Source: Pelobates cultripes (lineage: Eukaryota; Chordata; Amphibia; Anura; Pelobatidae). Taken from it: a DNA stretch of 64,000 bases. The position numbers and the translations under genes are program-made. This document shows positions 29,763 through 42,110 of the stretch, in pieces; position 1 is the first letter of the stretch, and every line of letters starts with the position of its first letter. The notes below the pieces were generated by a model. It saw nothing but the letters and a program-made list of their open reading frames with translations. It did no database searches and was not told the origin of the DNA. The stretch lies in assembly GCA_933207985.1 (NCBI GenBank), contig OW240921.1, positions 100,955,726 to 101,019,725 of the forward strand, read 5' to 3'.

Positions 29763-31285
29763 AATTGGCAAGCCCTATATTTAACCCCGTAACTTTCCAA
29801 AACACCATAAAACCTTTACATGGGGGTTATTGTTATACTCGGGAGACTTCGCTGAACACAAATATGAGTGTTTTAAAAAGTAAAACTCATCATGACGAAG
29901 ATATCACCAGTAAAAGTGCAGTTTTTGTTTTAATTTTAAAAATTTGACCAGCGTTTGTGACTAAGTGGCTACTACAAAAAACTGGCCATACACCATTTTG
30001 ACTACCCTGGGTTGTCTACATTTGCAAATGGTATGCCATGATGTGGTTAATTCACATTCCTGGGCTACCATATGGTCTCAAAAGGCAACATAGACCCAGC
30101 ATAAAAAGTTCAGGCAAACTAAAATGGGCAAGCCCTATATTGACCTTGTAACTTTCCAAAATACCATAAAACCTGTACATGGGGGGTATTGTTATATTCG
30201 GGAGACTTCACTAAACACAAATATGAGTCTTTCAAAACAGTAAAACATATCACTGCGATGATATTGTCATACAAAGTGACATTTTATGCATTTTTCACAC
30301 ACAAACGGCACTTTCACTGATGATATCATTGTTGTAATATGTTTTACTGTTTTGAAACACTAATATTTGTGTTCAGCGAAGTCTCCCGAATATAACAGTA
30401 CTCCCCATGTACAGGTTTTATAGTGTTTTTTTTTTTTTAAAGTTACAGGGTTAAATATTACGCTTGATTTTCCATTTTTTTCACATTGAAAATTGCCAGA
30501 TTGGTTATGTTTCCTTTGAGAGCGTATGGTAGCCCAGGAATGAAAATTACCCCCATGATTTCATACCATTTGCAAAAGAAGGAAACCCAAGGTATTGCAA
30601 ATAGGGTATGTTCAGTCTTTTTTAGTAGCCACTTAGTCACAAACACTGGCCAAAGTTAGCGTTCATAATTGGTTTTTGCATTTTTAAACACACAAACAAA
30701 TATAAATGCTAACTTTGGCCAGTGTTTGTGACTAAGACTGGACATACCCCATATTGAATACCCTGGGTTGCCTACTTTAAAAAAAATATGTACATGTGAG
30801 GTGTGATTCAGAGGTTTATGACAGATAACAGTGTTACAATGTCACTATTGATACATTTTAAAAATATATATTTTGAAACAGCAATGTCCTACTTGTACTT
30901 ATATCCCTATAACTTGCAAAAAAAGCTAAGAAAATGTTAACATTGGGTATTTTTAAACTCAGGACAAAATTTTAAAACTATTTAGCATGGGTGTTTTAGG
31001 GCGGTTGTAGATGCGTAAGATTTTGGGGTCAAAGTTAGAAAAAATATTTTATTTTTTTCAGCATATGTTAAAATTGTTTTTAAGTAAATTAGATCATATG
31101 ATGCAAATAATGGTATATTTAGAAAGACCATTTAATGGCAAGAAAAACAGTATATGATATGTGTGGATACAGTAAATGAGTAAGAGGAAAATTACAGATA
31201 AACACAAACACCGCAGAAATGTAAAAACACCTCTGGTCCTTAACGGTAAGAAAATTGAAAAACGGTGTGGTCACTAACGGGTTAA
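29763..31285. repeat. Repeat-family block with direct and inverted copies
   Basis: Two direct copies about 335 bp apart (each with GGCAAGCCCTATAT, ACATGGGGG, TACTCGGGAGACTTC or a variant, and AACACAAATATGAGT) are followed by an inverted copy at about 30300-30660 and another direct fragment at about 30705-30770. The axis of inversion is near 30290. The right end (TCCTTAACGG...ACTAACGGGTTAA, about 31237-31285) resembles the termini of the 43-kb family, and the phrase GGGGGTATTGTTGTACTC there shows the two are related. No coding capacity. Confidence 0.6.
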
Positions 31286-32509
31286 AGGACCAAGTAGACT
31301 GGGCACCTACAGGACCCTATCAGGAATATATTGAAGGAACCAGGAGACTGGACCCCATTATATTACTCTTCATTCCACTGCCAATAGGAGGATGATCTTG
31401 GGATCTAGGAAGAACCAAAGGGAGCTCAATGTTTGTTTGTTTTTTATTTTGCTTCCAGAGCTGCAATGGAGAGCAAGATAATGCACTGGTCCATGTCACA
31501 GCACTTGTACCAGGTTAATGTTAATATGGTAATAAACTTGCATTTTTTTTCAATTTTTACAAAAGTAATTGCTTTGTGGTGATCAATTTCAGTTCCAGAA
31601 GAAAATACTTGCAGACATGTTACAGTGCTGCCCAGCACCCCATCTATTCCCTATTAAGGGACAATAACTATGTAGGAGTTTAGAAAAATACCCCTCTCTT
31701 TCTCATTAGAGATCGTACCTTATAGCTGAAATAAGCAATATGAATTGTTAGTGTTGGACTCACCTAAGAGGTTTTTCATTTTTGTGGCAGATAAGCTTAC
31801 ACTTGAATGGCCATTGGAGTAATAATAAAAATCTCCAGCTATTTACATTTGCATAGGGATTTGGGATAGTGTGCAAGTATCTTTTCTCATTTTTATTGTA
31901 TGTATTGGGGCTGATGTGTATATAGTCATTGCTGCAGCCCAGGATTAGTGGGAGTTTAAGCGCAGGACTTAATTTTGAATGTGTGTATTACTAGCAGTAG
32001 GCTATTAAAAAAAAAAAAAAAAAACTAGAAAATATTAGAAACATGCCTGTATTCTTTGTCTGCTATCAACTGGCCATTTTTAATTAAAGCAGATAATTTA
32101 TTTTATACATTGTATCTACTGATCACTGGCAGCACCCTTATAAAGTATGCATGTTTAGGTAAGTGCAATATTTCTGTTCAAGGCAGAATTTGAAAATGAG
32201 AGACATGACCTGGGACATGGTTCACTTAATAAATCTTTGAACCTGTCAGGGACAAAGGAGAGTTTCCCAAGGGAGTAAAGACAACTTTAAGTAAGGTCAG
32301 AGGTTCTCTCAGCCATGTAATCAGCTCATTAACATGTTTGTACAAGATGGCTGAATTCCTCAGTTTGACCAAAAGTATAATTGAGACAGGTTAAATTGTT
32401 CCGTCCAAAAACCTCAATATGTGATCATCATCTGGAAGGGTTCTCATGAGTCTTTTAATTCCCTTGTGGGATATCTTAATTTAAATTAATTTAATCTTAA
32501 ATTCACGCC
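31286..32509. other. A/T-rich non-coding sequence
   Basis: No gene recognised. A poly(A) tract lies at about 32008-32025. Small open frames have no recognisable motifs. Confidence 0.45.
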
Positions 32510-32549
32510 AGAGTGGAATAAACATAAAATTAGTTTTCTAGATCTTTTC

Positions 32550-33533
32550 TTGTTTCATGAGGGTGACAAAGTGAAATCCAAATGCTTTTTAAAAAAAACT
32601 TACGGAAATAGTTACGTACATAACAAAAGCTGTCACCATAAACCATGGCTTAAAGGTATTGCAAGAAGCCAATTTACAAGAGTGAGACGTAATTGCTCTT
32701 ATGTACAGGATTTTAAAACACAAGCAGGACATATAGGTAAAAAAATTAATTAAAAAAGGGTATGATAAAAACACAATTGAAAGAGAAATCAGAGTTATGT
32801 CACAAAAGGATAGAAACAATTTATTAGTGGACCGTCCAAAAGTATCACATGGCGAAGGGTTTAAATATTCATTCATTACAAGGTATAACACAGACCATTG
32901 GAGAATCAAGAAATGCTTAAACAAATTCTGGCCGATATTGTTACAAGACCCTGTTATGGGTAGTACTCTACCAAGTCGACCACCTATAATTTATAGGAAA
33001 AGCCAGAATTTAAAAAGCCTTGTAGCACCTAGTTATCCTAAGAAGGACACTAGAAAAAGGATGTTTTACAGACTCATAAGGGGTTTAAAGGGTGCTCCAT
33101 GAGTAAAGCATGTTCTAGGATGAACTTAGAAAGAACTTCTAACGTTACGAGTTATGTTAGCCAAGCGAGCTTCGCTATTAAATCCAGTATTGGCTGTCAC
33201 ACGGACCATGTTGTATATCTCTTACAATGTCCGTGTGGCAAACAATACGTGGGGAAAACCAAAAGACCACTCAAGGTCCGTCTAATGGAACATATTAACA
33301 ACATTAGAAAGGGTATGACGACCCATTCTGTCCCGGTCCATTGTAATTCGTGTCCTCTGTTTAATTGGAGTAGTTTTAGAGGAATGGGAATTGAACAAGT
33401 ATCCACACACTGGAGAGGAGGAGACAGAGATTTAAAATTATCCCAAAGGGAAACCTATTGGATACATCTACTAGACTCCTTAGAACCCAATGGGTTAAAT
33501 GCGGACATTGATTTAGCTTGTTTCATGATTTAA
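32550..33533 (+). pseudogene. Penelope-like polymerase C-terminus with GIY-YIG endonuclease
   Basis: Three overlapping open segments form one broken gene. The first (32550-32753) has HNKSCHHKPWLKGI and SQFTRVRRNC, typical of the region after the Penelope reverse transcriptase core. The second (32797-33102) has RIKKCLNKFWPILLQDP and ends KRMFYRLIRGLKG. The third (33099-33533) is the endonuclease: HVVYLLQCPCGKQYVGKTKR supplies the GIY-YIG-type pair (VVY, YVG), followed by the conserved Arg helix and EH, then SQRETYWIHLLDSLEPNGLN. It ends at 33531-33533. The enzyme would nick target DNA for primed reverse transcription. Frame changes near 32755 and 33100 show decay. Confidence 0.8.
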
Positions 33534-34859
33534 TACAACTTACATTCCCAGTTCTTGCTTCTTTTTGCATTTTTACTTGTATGTCCTGGATTGTATGCCT
33601 ATGATTTGGGATCCACTATACAATAATTATTTTAATAATATTTTTTTTGATATATACACCTTCTCTTCTGATATGTATATATTTGGGGATTTACATCTCT
33701 CACCATTAGAGATCATTATTCATTTTTTAGAATCTATATTTTTTTAGAATGTGTCTTTTTTTCATTTGGATATATATTGAGCAACTTCATTTACTTGAGG
33801 ACCAAGAGTGCTCATAAAGATCTCAATAATTCATTATTGGCAATTTTTTATTAGATTTTTTGTATTATTTTTGTGTTTATTATTATATTTTACCTTTTTT
33901 ATTATTTTTCTTTTTTTATTAATTCTCATTTTTTGGGTGTGTTCACGTATCTTATACCATGATTCCAGTGCCATCATATTAGATACATTGGCATCCTTTA
34001 TTAGCCATATTATGTGTTTTTTTTTCTCTGACATATATGTGGCACTACCCTATTTTTTATTTTATTTCATTTTATTTTAATTTTAATTTTAACTTTATTT
34101 TTATTTTAATTTTATTTTTATTTCATTTTTATTTACACTTTATTTTTTATTATTTTTTAATTATTATTTTTTATTTAATTTATTTTTTATTTATTTTTTA
34201 TTTACTTTATTTTATTTTTCTTTGCAGTCCTTTAGTGGGACCAGCAGCTTGTGTCCTTACTATATATCATTAATATTGTTTTTTACCTTATATGTTTTTT
34301 TTCTTTGTTTAGGGTATTTTTATCCTTTGCAATAGTATGGTGAAAGGTGGAATTTTCCCCCCCTCCCCCCTTCTTTGACATATTGAGGGAGTAACTAGTT
34401 GTACATACTGTATAAATGTTTAACTTTCAATTTCCTTTATTATAAGATTGTCTTATGAAGTTGCTGTAACTACTGTCACAGTTTCCACTGTGGAATGTAT
34501 CTCAGTTCATGGTGGAACGCATTTAGCGTTCGGACGATTAAACCGGAAGCGGAAGTACGTATGGAACGCATACACAAGCCGGTGGAACGCAAACCTGAAG
34601 TACTGATTTTGACCGCGAAAATTTGATAGTGGCAAGTGGAAACAGCTGATGGAGGGTACTCTGAAGACCTATCGGAATCCTTCACTTCTCTACTGACCAA
34701 TAGAACCTCTCAGAAGTTTGGGTCACATCTGGACTGCCTTCTAATTAAGATTGTTTAATGGTTGTATTTAAAGGATGTTGGGGGTGGGATCAGGTATGCA
34801 TTTTTTTGTGTATTGCTGCGCAGTCTTTTCATTGCTGTTCAGTTTATGTTATTTTATCC

Positions 34860-34889
34860 CTGATGAAGTCTACTGTGTTGGACGAAACG
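34860..34889 (+). ncRNA. Hammerhead-like motif in the Penelope 3' region
   Basis: CTGATGA (34860-34866), one A, stem GTCTA/TGGAC with intervening loop, then GAAACG (34884-34889). This is the two-strand core expected of a hammerhead ribozyme, but the extra A before the stem is non-canonical, and I could not form convincing helices I and III. Penelope-like elements are known to carry hammerhead ribozymes in their terminal repeats. Confidence 0.4.
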
Positions 34890-34990
34890 ATCTATTTTAT
34901 ATATTTAATTTATCAATTTTTATTAGGCAGTTTGTTGTCTCAATAAATTTATACTTTGCTCTACAAGGGGAATTTTTTTATTTGCATCCT

Positions 34991-35299
34991 GATTCTGATA
35001 CCTGATATTCCTGGACCTGCTGCATTACCCTGAATGGTGGAAGGTGGACCAGTATAATCCATTCATAGATTTCAAGGCATCCACTTGATTTCAACTCTGT
35101 GAGTGTTACTTATGATCTTGCGTGTCAGCGTTGTATGCTATACATCACTATGTGCTGTTTTTTCTTATTCATAGCTGTATCCCTATTTTTATCCATATCC
35201 ATTCGATTCAACGGAGGCTCTAGAGGGAAAAGCCTTCAGGGAAGCTATTTTCATGTTGTACTAAGTTAAGTACATCTATCTATTTATCTGTTATTATTT
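34991..35299. other. Spacer between the two Penelope-like elements
   Basis: Short non-coding interval with no recognised feature. It may be the 5' non-coding part of the second element. Confidence 0.4.
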
Positions 35300-36660
35300 G
35301 ATGATAAGTAGAAATGTAAAGGGATGCGAAGCAGTGAGCCACTTTCTAGAGAAATCAGCAGAATGTTTACCAGTCAAGATGGAATTTTTAATTGAAGGCA
35401 TTGATTTTATATTGCAAAGTAATTTTTTTTGGTACGGTGGCGACTTTTTTAATACAGGTTAATGGTACGGCCATTGGGACCAAGTTTCCTCCCAGTTACG
35501 CAAATTTGTTTATGTCATTTTGGGAAGAGTCCTATATTTATGGTCAACGTGACTGGGAGCAAAACCTGGTCACCCATGGCCGATATAGCGATGATTTTTT
35601 TTCATATGGAATGGCACTGAAGAGAACCTGGTTAAATTCCTAGAATTTCTGAATCATAACTCATGGGGTATAGAACTCAACAGTGTGTGGAGCAAGAAAG
35701 AGGTGATATTTTTAGATTTGAATATTTTTACAGAAAATTGATTTTTTAAAATGAAGAACCATTTTAAACTGGTTGACACCCTGACTAGAAAATGCACCCA
35801 AAGGGCAGTTTTAATTATTAGGAGGAATTGTACAAATAATAACACTTATGAAAAACAGTCACTCAAAATAAAACAAGATTTTATACAGAAGTGATATGGA
35901 GAAGACGACTTAGAGAAAACAAGAATAGAAGTAAAAAAAAGGGATAGGAAAGAATTGCTGAACCATAACCCTAAAAAAGAATGAGAGAGAGAAAATTAAA
36001 TAAGTACCTTTTATATGTGATTTTAGTAGCAATAATAGAAAAGTGAGAAGTATTATTAAACGGAATTGTCATATATTGCATCAGGACCCTGTTTTAAAAG
36101 AAGTTTTAATGGCTCAACCTAAAATTATACATAGAGGGGTCAGTAATATTAAAAGTCAGGTGGTAAGAAGTCACTCAAAAGACAAAACAGGAGCGTATCA
36201 ATTCAGTGAAAATGTAGGGTTTTATGGTTGTGGAAAATAAAATAAGAGAGTTCATAACTTGTTACACGAAAAATGTGATCTACTTCCTAATATACCCATG
36301 TGGATTAAAATATGTAGGCAGAACAATAAGACCGTTACATATAAGAATAGGGGAAAACATATGCAATATTCAAAAAGGCTACGCGAATCATAGCGTATCA
36401 TACCATTTTAAACAACATTATGGTAATTACCCCAGGGATATGAAATGTATGGGTATAAAAAATACAAAAGGATTGGAGAGGAGGAGACTTTAATAATGCT
36501 ATAGGAAAAATAGAAACAGAGTGGATCTATACTTTGAACACAATCGTGCCTCAAGGTCAGCGATTTTGAAATATGCCATTTTCTAAAATAGAAAGTATCC
36601 TGGGGAATTGATAATTCCAAAATATTAACCCTTGCTCCACCACCCGTAGTCAGCATAAGA
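35300..36660 (+). pseudogene. Penelope-like element 2: RT fragment and GIY-YIG endonuclease
   Basis: A second Penelope-like gene, in the same orientation but from a different lineage. The reverse transcriptase part (about 35330-35880) shows NGTAIGTKFPPSYANLFM and motif C RYSDDFF (aspartate pair present), then IFLDLNIFTEN with a stop. The linker at 36043-36240 has LHQDPVLKEVL. The endonuclease (36224-36493) has NVIYFLIYPCGLKYVGRTIR, with the GIY-YIG-like pair and Arg, then RIGENICNIQKG and NHSVSYHFKQHYG. The frame is interrupted by several stops and shifts, and the 5' half of the reverse transcriptase is missing. Endonuclease and polymerase would act together in target-primed copying. Confidence 0.8.
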
Positions 36661-36854
36661 AAACACAGTTGTCTAACTCAGATACAGTCTCTTTTGATTA
36701 TATTAAAATATATGTTATGGGCGTGGCTAACCGCCGAACAGAGAAGTCGCATGCAGTGATTGCTTCGTACTCCCCAAGGCCCAAAGCGACGTTTAATCTG
36801 CCAAACGGAACATAACACTATCAAAGAGGTGACGTGCCACCTCATAAAACTCAG

Positions 36855-37687
36855 ATGGCACCATCAAAGCAATTAAAAATTACCGACCCGATATGCCAGG
36901 GTAAAAAATACCGCCTGAAACATATACAGGATGGTGGCGAACACATGGCGCACTCACCTTCCTCGGAGGGCCCTGCAGAGTCTGACCACGATGACATCCT
37001 GGTCACCAACAAAAGCCTGCACTGTATGCTCCAAGAGTTGACGGCATCTCTCCGGGCTGATTTCCGCCAAAAAACCAATGAACTGTGGAAAGATATCGCA
37101 GATATAGGAGGACGTACGAGCCCTTTGGAAATGAAAGCGGAGGAGCTATGCACAGCCCACAACGAGGTAGACGACAAATTGCAGAAGCTGGAAGAACAGA
37201 CGGCCCTGAAACATAAAATGGCGGACATGGAAGACAGGTCATGGCGCAACAACATACACTTTCGTGGCATCAGAGACTCCATCGCCAGTGATGCCCTGCC
37301 ACAATATCTTAAGGCCTTATGCAATTCCCTTGTACCACAGCTCGAGGAATCCACCTGGTAACCTACCTTCGACCAGCACACTTCACCGCGGATACACCAA
37401 AAGATACCATAGCACGCTTCCATTATTACAACTCTAAATAACAGCTGCTAAACACTGCAAGGAAGCTCACCAACCTCCCTGAGCCATACCAAGGCATCCA
37501 CATCTACGCTGATCTGTCCAGGACCACGATGGCAAGAAGACGGGAATTTATCAATGTCACCAAGATGCTGCACAACAATAATATCCCGTACAGATGGGGA
37601 TATCCCACAAAATTGCTGGTGTTGTACAGGGGGAAGTCGGTAGTGATTCTGGAGCTGGAGGTGGGCCTAGCAAAGCTGAAGGAATGA
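36855..37687 (+). pseudogene. L1 ORF1 protein, frameshifted
   Basis: Start chosen at the ATG 36855; the frame also reads upstream from a GTG at 36834. The first part (to about 37361) has a heptad-rich helical region (about residues 60-130) and ADMEDRSWRNNIHFRGI, the conserved entry to the L1 ORF1 RNA-binding domain. After a break near 37361 (the continuation downstream is out of frame) come GIHIYADLS, RREFINVTKML and IPYRWGYPTKLLV, the C-terminal domain, ending with a TGA at 37685-37687. The family protein forms trimers, binds the element RNA and has chaperone activity. The frameshift makes this copy inactive. Confidence 0.85.
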
Positions 37688-37802
37688 GGCCTACACCACG
37701 TGCAGGGAAATACTTTGCCTAAACGCCCCTCACCAATGAAGATGAGACCGGAGTGAAGAATGGCGGGAACCGCATCAGGATCCAGCCTCCAGGCTTGATA
37801 AG

Positions 37803-38100
37803 AGGGAGCCCATGGGACTCCTCGCTGTCCAGCACTTGAGTATCACAATTGTCTTACATTGTCTTACATTACATCTTATATGAAGTTAATGCATGTTCTT
37901 CAAATTAGCATTGCTAAGTTTCACATAGTTTAACGTAAGGATATGAGGGAACCCATGGGACCCCTCACTGTCTAACAATGGAGTATCACAACGGTTTTAC
38001 TTATTTTATTATTTAAGATTTAGCCATGAAGTTCATGATGTTAATGCACGTTCTTAAAATTGGTGCTGATAAATCCCCCATAGCACAACATAAGGTGATG
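37803..38100. repeat. Approximate 144-bp tandem duplication between L1 ORFs
   Basis: GAGGGAGCCCATGGGACTCC (near 37803) recurs as GAGGGAACCCATGGGACCCC (near 37947). TATCACAA, ATTTAGCC-like and TTAATGCA(T/C)GTTCTT words follow at the same offsets in both units. A two-unit duplication in the ORF1-ORF2 spacer. Confidence 0.7.
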
Positions 38101-38699
38101 TTAGAATGGACACTTATCCGATGCCCCGCTAGATTTCCCTCTCTGGGGTCTCACTGGGATTACAATACCCAAACCCGGGAGACCTTTAGACCCTAGGTCA
38201 CGCACACAGATAAAACACTCAGCATCATACTGTCTGCCTGGGGAAATAGGCGGGGGGGGGGGGCATGTACACTGCACATAATCTGAACACTCCATGACTA
38301 ATCCCAGAATACTAATACAGAACGTCATATGAAAAAAAATGACAGAAAACAAACCAAAAAAATAAACAAAAAAATAAAAAAAAATAAGTAACATTGCCAG
38401 TAATCCTAATGACAACAAGAACAGTATTTTTACATGTATATAGGCAAAAAAGGCTGTCAGACGCTACCCACGTGATCGCATAGTAACACCCTCTATGTCT
38501 TACCTTAATGAGTAATGACTCAGACACATGAGACATCCACCCTGCAAGCCTATGGGCGGAGGCAGGAGTACATCTTGGGTACATCTATATACCATTAGGG
38601 TGCACAAATTCTCTTTGCCTCACGCCCAGACCGGACAGTGAGGCACAAACTGAAACCTAGGCAGGGCCTACTTGAGGCGCAGATACCTATTAGATAGAC

Positions 38700-41600
38700 C
38701 TCCAAGTTTTGAGCTATTTATCCCTTCCTGTTGGATGTTCTCGTTTGGCTAAGTACCAATTAGTAACGGGCTACACACTGTTGCAAGAAAATCCGCACCC
38801 ACCCCCCGGGACGGCTCCTAGTCCTGGTGGGGACCCTGAACGCCCCTAATGAGGCTTAACTGTCCTTCCTAGGTAAAGCACTTAAAAAAATTGATTCAGT
38901 GAAACAGGGCCACACCACCATCTGTGGAGACTTCAACTGCACACTAGACCCTAAACTAGACATTAGATGGGAACACAACACAAGTACCCTATGGCCATAG
39001 CCTGCGCAAACAGTAAACTTCTGTCCACATTACTATTTGAGCTCAACCTGTACGACGCATGGTGTAACGAGTACCCAACTGATACAGACAACACCTTTCT
39101 CCCCGGTCCACCTGACATAGCCCATAGACCTTTTCGTGGTGGACAAAACTACTCTCACAAATATAGCAGAGGCCATTGAGGACATGGTCAGACCATGCCC
39201 CGATCCCAGTCACATTCCACACTTTATACCCAGCCAGAGGGAGGGGGAATTGGAGACTGAATGAAGGGCTTTTGGATGTCACATCCCCCCTATCTATTAT
39301 TTCCAAAATGGCCACCGACTATTTTAATGAGAACTCATCAGATGACGTACCCCTGCAATCCCAATGGGAAGCCCATAAAGCAGTCATTTGGGGGGCGCTA
39401 ATCCAAATTGGCTCACGTAAAAAGAGGAAAATTAATGATGAGGTAGCTCGCCTGACACAGGAACTGTTAGATTTGGAAACAAGAAATAAGGTTAACCCAT
39501 CTAAGACTCTATGACCCTTACACAAAGAAAACTACACTCTCTCATGCTCCAAGACATGGAAAGGAAGCTGAGAGCCCTTAGATTAACATATTATAAACAA
39601 GGTAATAAAGCCGGCAAAATACTGGCAAATAGGCTCAAGTCTAAATGCCTTCAGTCGAAAATTCCCTACATTGACTCGCCACGTAACATTAAACTATATA
39701 ACCCATCAGATATAGTAAATGAACTGGCAAATTATTATGCAAAACTGTATAATTAGAAAGATGACCCCTCTGTGTCACAGCCATCCCCTGACTCCATTCG
39801 CACCTTTCTTGACAGCATAACCCTGCCACGAATAACGCAACAACAAAGGGAAGAACTAGACAGTCCGTTTACGGAGGACAAAGTCCGCCAGGCCATACTA
39901 TCCCTACCGAAACACAAAGCCCCGGGTCCTGACGGATTTTCTAACTATTATTACATAAAGCTAGAACAGATTCTAACCCCTTTCCTCACCAAATTGTTCT
40001 ACAGCATTAAATCCACAGATGCAATGCTGAAACAAATGCTGGAGGCACATGTGATAACACTACCTAAGCCGGTCAAACCCCCAACAGCGTGCGAAAACCT
40101 ATGGCCCATATCACTTTTAAATGCGGACGTCAAGCTCTATGCAAAGTTTTTGGCGTCTCAAATTAAACCCCTTCTGACAGACTAGGTATCTGTAAAACAA
40201 GCGGGATTTGTCCCCGAATGGCAAGCGGGCGATAATACCAGACATTTCAAGAATTTAATTAATTGCGCAACATCTAGTAAACAAGGGGGGGTAGTGCTAG
40301 CACTCGCTGCCGAAAAGGCGTTTGATCGCCTGAATTGGAGCTACATGCAGGCCACCATGCTCATGATGGGATTCTCGACCTCCTTTTGGGTGGAATCATG
40401 GCCCTATACCGCTCCGCCTTGGCCAAGGTCTTTAATACAGGCTTTTTATCCAACCCCTTTTTCATTAGCAATGGCACCCGGCAGAGTTGTCCACTCTTCC
40501 CGCTTATATTCATTTAATGTTCGGAGCTTCTAATACATCACATCAAAAGCCTCACCACCCCGGTTGGTTCCCAAAAGTTAGCACTATTCGCGGATGATGT
40601 TATGCTATTCCTTACTCAACCAGTCAAATAAATCCCAGCACTTTGGGGCCTGCTGGACCACTAAGGAACAATATCCTACTACAAAAACAACATAAAAAAA
40701 AACTCAGGTGCTCCCAATTGGCCTTCCCATGAATATTACACAAACATTACAAACCATATACCCCTTCGATTGGAGAAAAACATCCCTAAAATACTTGGGA
40801 ATAAATCTGACCAAAACAAACTCTAAAATCATACATTGGAACGACCTACCTCTTTCCCATAAACTGCAAGTAAAATTGGATAAGTGGCAGGGCTTAGAAA
40901 TATCGTGGCTAGGATGCATTCACACGGTTAAAATGATGTCCAAACCCATATACTATATTTATTTCGCACTATCTCCATAGCCTTACCAGACAGACTTCTC
41001 TGGAAATTTCAATCCATTTTTAATGCATACATTTGGAAGAAAAAAACACCCAGGATTGCTAAGAAATTATCGTGGCTTCCCATGAATAAGGGAGGTCTGG
41101 GCATCCCTAGCATTAAAGCTTATTAGAAGGCCTCAGTACTGGAACAGGGATTGGTCATACTATCACAAACCAAACTCCCGGTGTGGAGCCCCCTAGAAAA
41201 CATCTGCATATACCCAGACACAATCACTCAGAAACTATGGTCCTTCTCGCAGACGGGCCATACCACAACACCCTGACTCCCTAGTACCACGTTCTTACTC
41301 TGCATGATCTCGCCAGGGACATTCCATTATGGCCCTGGACCCATGGTGGGATCACGACCATTGGTTCCTTATTCACAATAAAAGGCCTTAAACAATTCCC
41401 TGAGTTACAGACATAATTCTCACTCCCCTCTAGGGAACTCTTTACATACATTCGCATCAAGCATATCTTAAGTTTAGCAAATATACAACATTGTGAGGAC
41501 GCGCAGTTGACAACCTTCGGACGAAACTGCATAAGCAAACAACCAACCCTTAAACCCCTCTCCTTATGCTACAAAGCACTCAACAATGCTGACAGTAATG

Positions 41601-42110
41601 ACAAACACCCCTACACTTTGCTGTGGGAAAAAAAGATCTCAATACAACTTTCCCCTTTCCCTTATGGCTTCAAACACTCCAAACTACACACACCTCTTCA
41701 CACAACCTTTCCCACTGGGAATCATACTGCAAAATACTGATGAGATGGTACCTGGTCCCAACCAGGTTGGCGCAGATCTACCGAACAATTTCACCAACAT
41801 GTTGGAGATGCAGAGGCCAGGAGGGCACATTGAAACACATTTTCTGGGATTGCCTCAAACTGTCTCAATTCTGGCATCAACTGAGCGATGCTATCATTAA
41901 AATCACTTCAGTGACAATCCCCTTTTGTCCGGAATGCTTCCTCTTACACATATCTCAGAAATACTAACCTCACCACACAAATACGTCATATGCCACCTCC
42001 TGTTAGCTGCTAAAATTAGCATAGAGAGCCATTGGAAGTGCGGAACAGAGTTCACTCTACACACGACTATGAACGCATGGCTTACAGGCTGAAAGGGCAG
42101 GAACACAAAC
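38700..42110 (+). pseudogene. L1 ORF2: endonuclease, reverse transcriptase, Cys motif (broken)
   Basis: Pieces in order: endonuclease TTICGDFNCTLDP (about 38920) and WSDHAPIPV (about 39180); a linker with helical Lys/Arg-rich sequence; reverse transcriptase PKHKAPGPDGFSNYYYIK (about 39910), ENLWPISLLNADVKLYAK, QAGFVP; motif A as LALAAEKAFDRLNW (about 40296), where the catalytic Asp of the usual DAEKAFD is Ala; FADDVMLF (about 40590) with both Asp present; DRLLWKFQSIFNAYIWKKK; and a C-terminal CWRCRGQEGTLKHIFWDC Cys/His motif (about 41800). Stops (for example near 39755 and 40183) and frame changes are frequent. The N-terminal endonuclease half before 38870 is hardly readable. Confidence 0.82.

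Larger units (their letters stand above)
32510..34990 (+). mobile_element. Penelope-like element 1, 5' truncated
   Basis: It begins inside the reverse-transcriptase thumb/linker region, continues through the GIY-YIG endonuclease (see pseudogene 32550-33533) and a long 3' non-coding part. That part has an A/T-rich T-run block (33800-34230), three GGAACGCA repeats (about 34512-34593) and a hammerhead-like motif at 34860. Exact ends are not resolved. The catalytic part of the reverse transcriptase is absent. Confidence 0.7.

Noticed and set aside
33808..34273. Hydrophobic Phe/Leu/Ile-rich open frames resembling membrane proteins
   Set aside because: They are translations of a TTTTATTTT-type low-complexity tract in the 3' part of a Penelope-like element.
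34860..34889. Complete hammerhead ribozyme
   Set aside because: Only the CUGAUGA-stem-GAAA core is visible; I could not build helices I and III, so it is reported as hammerhead-like only.
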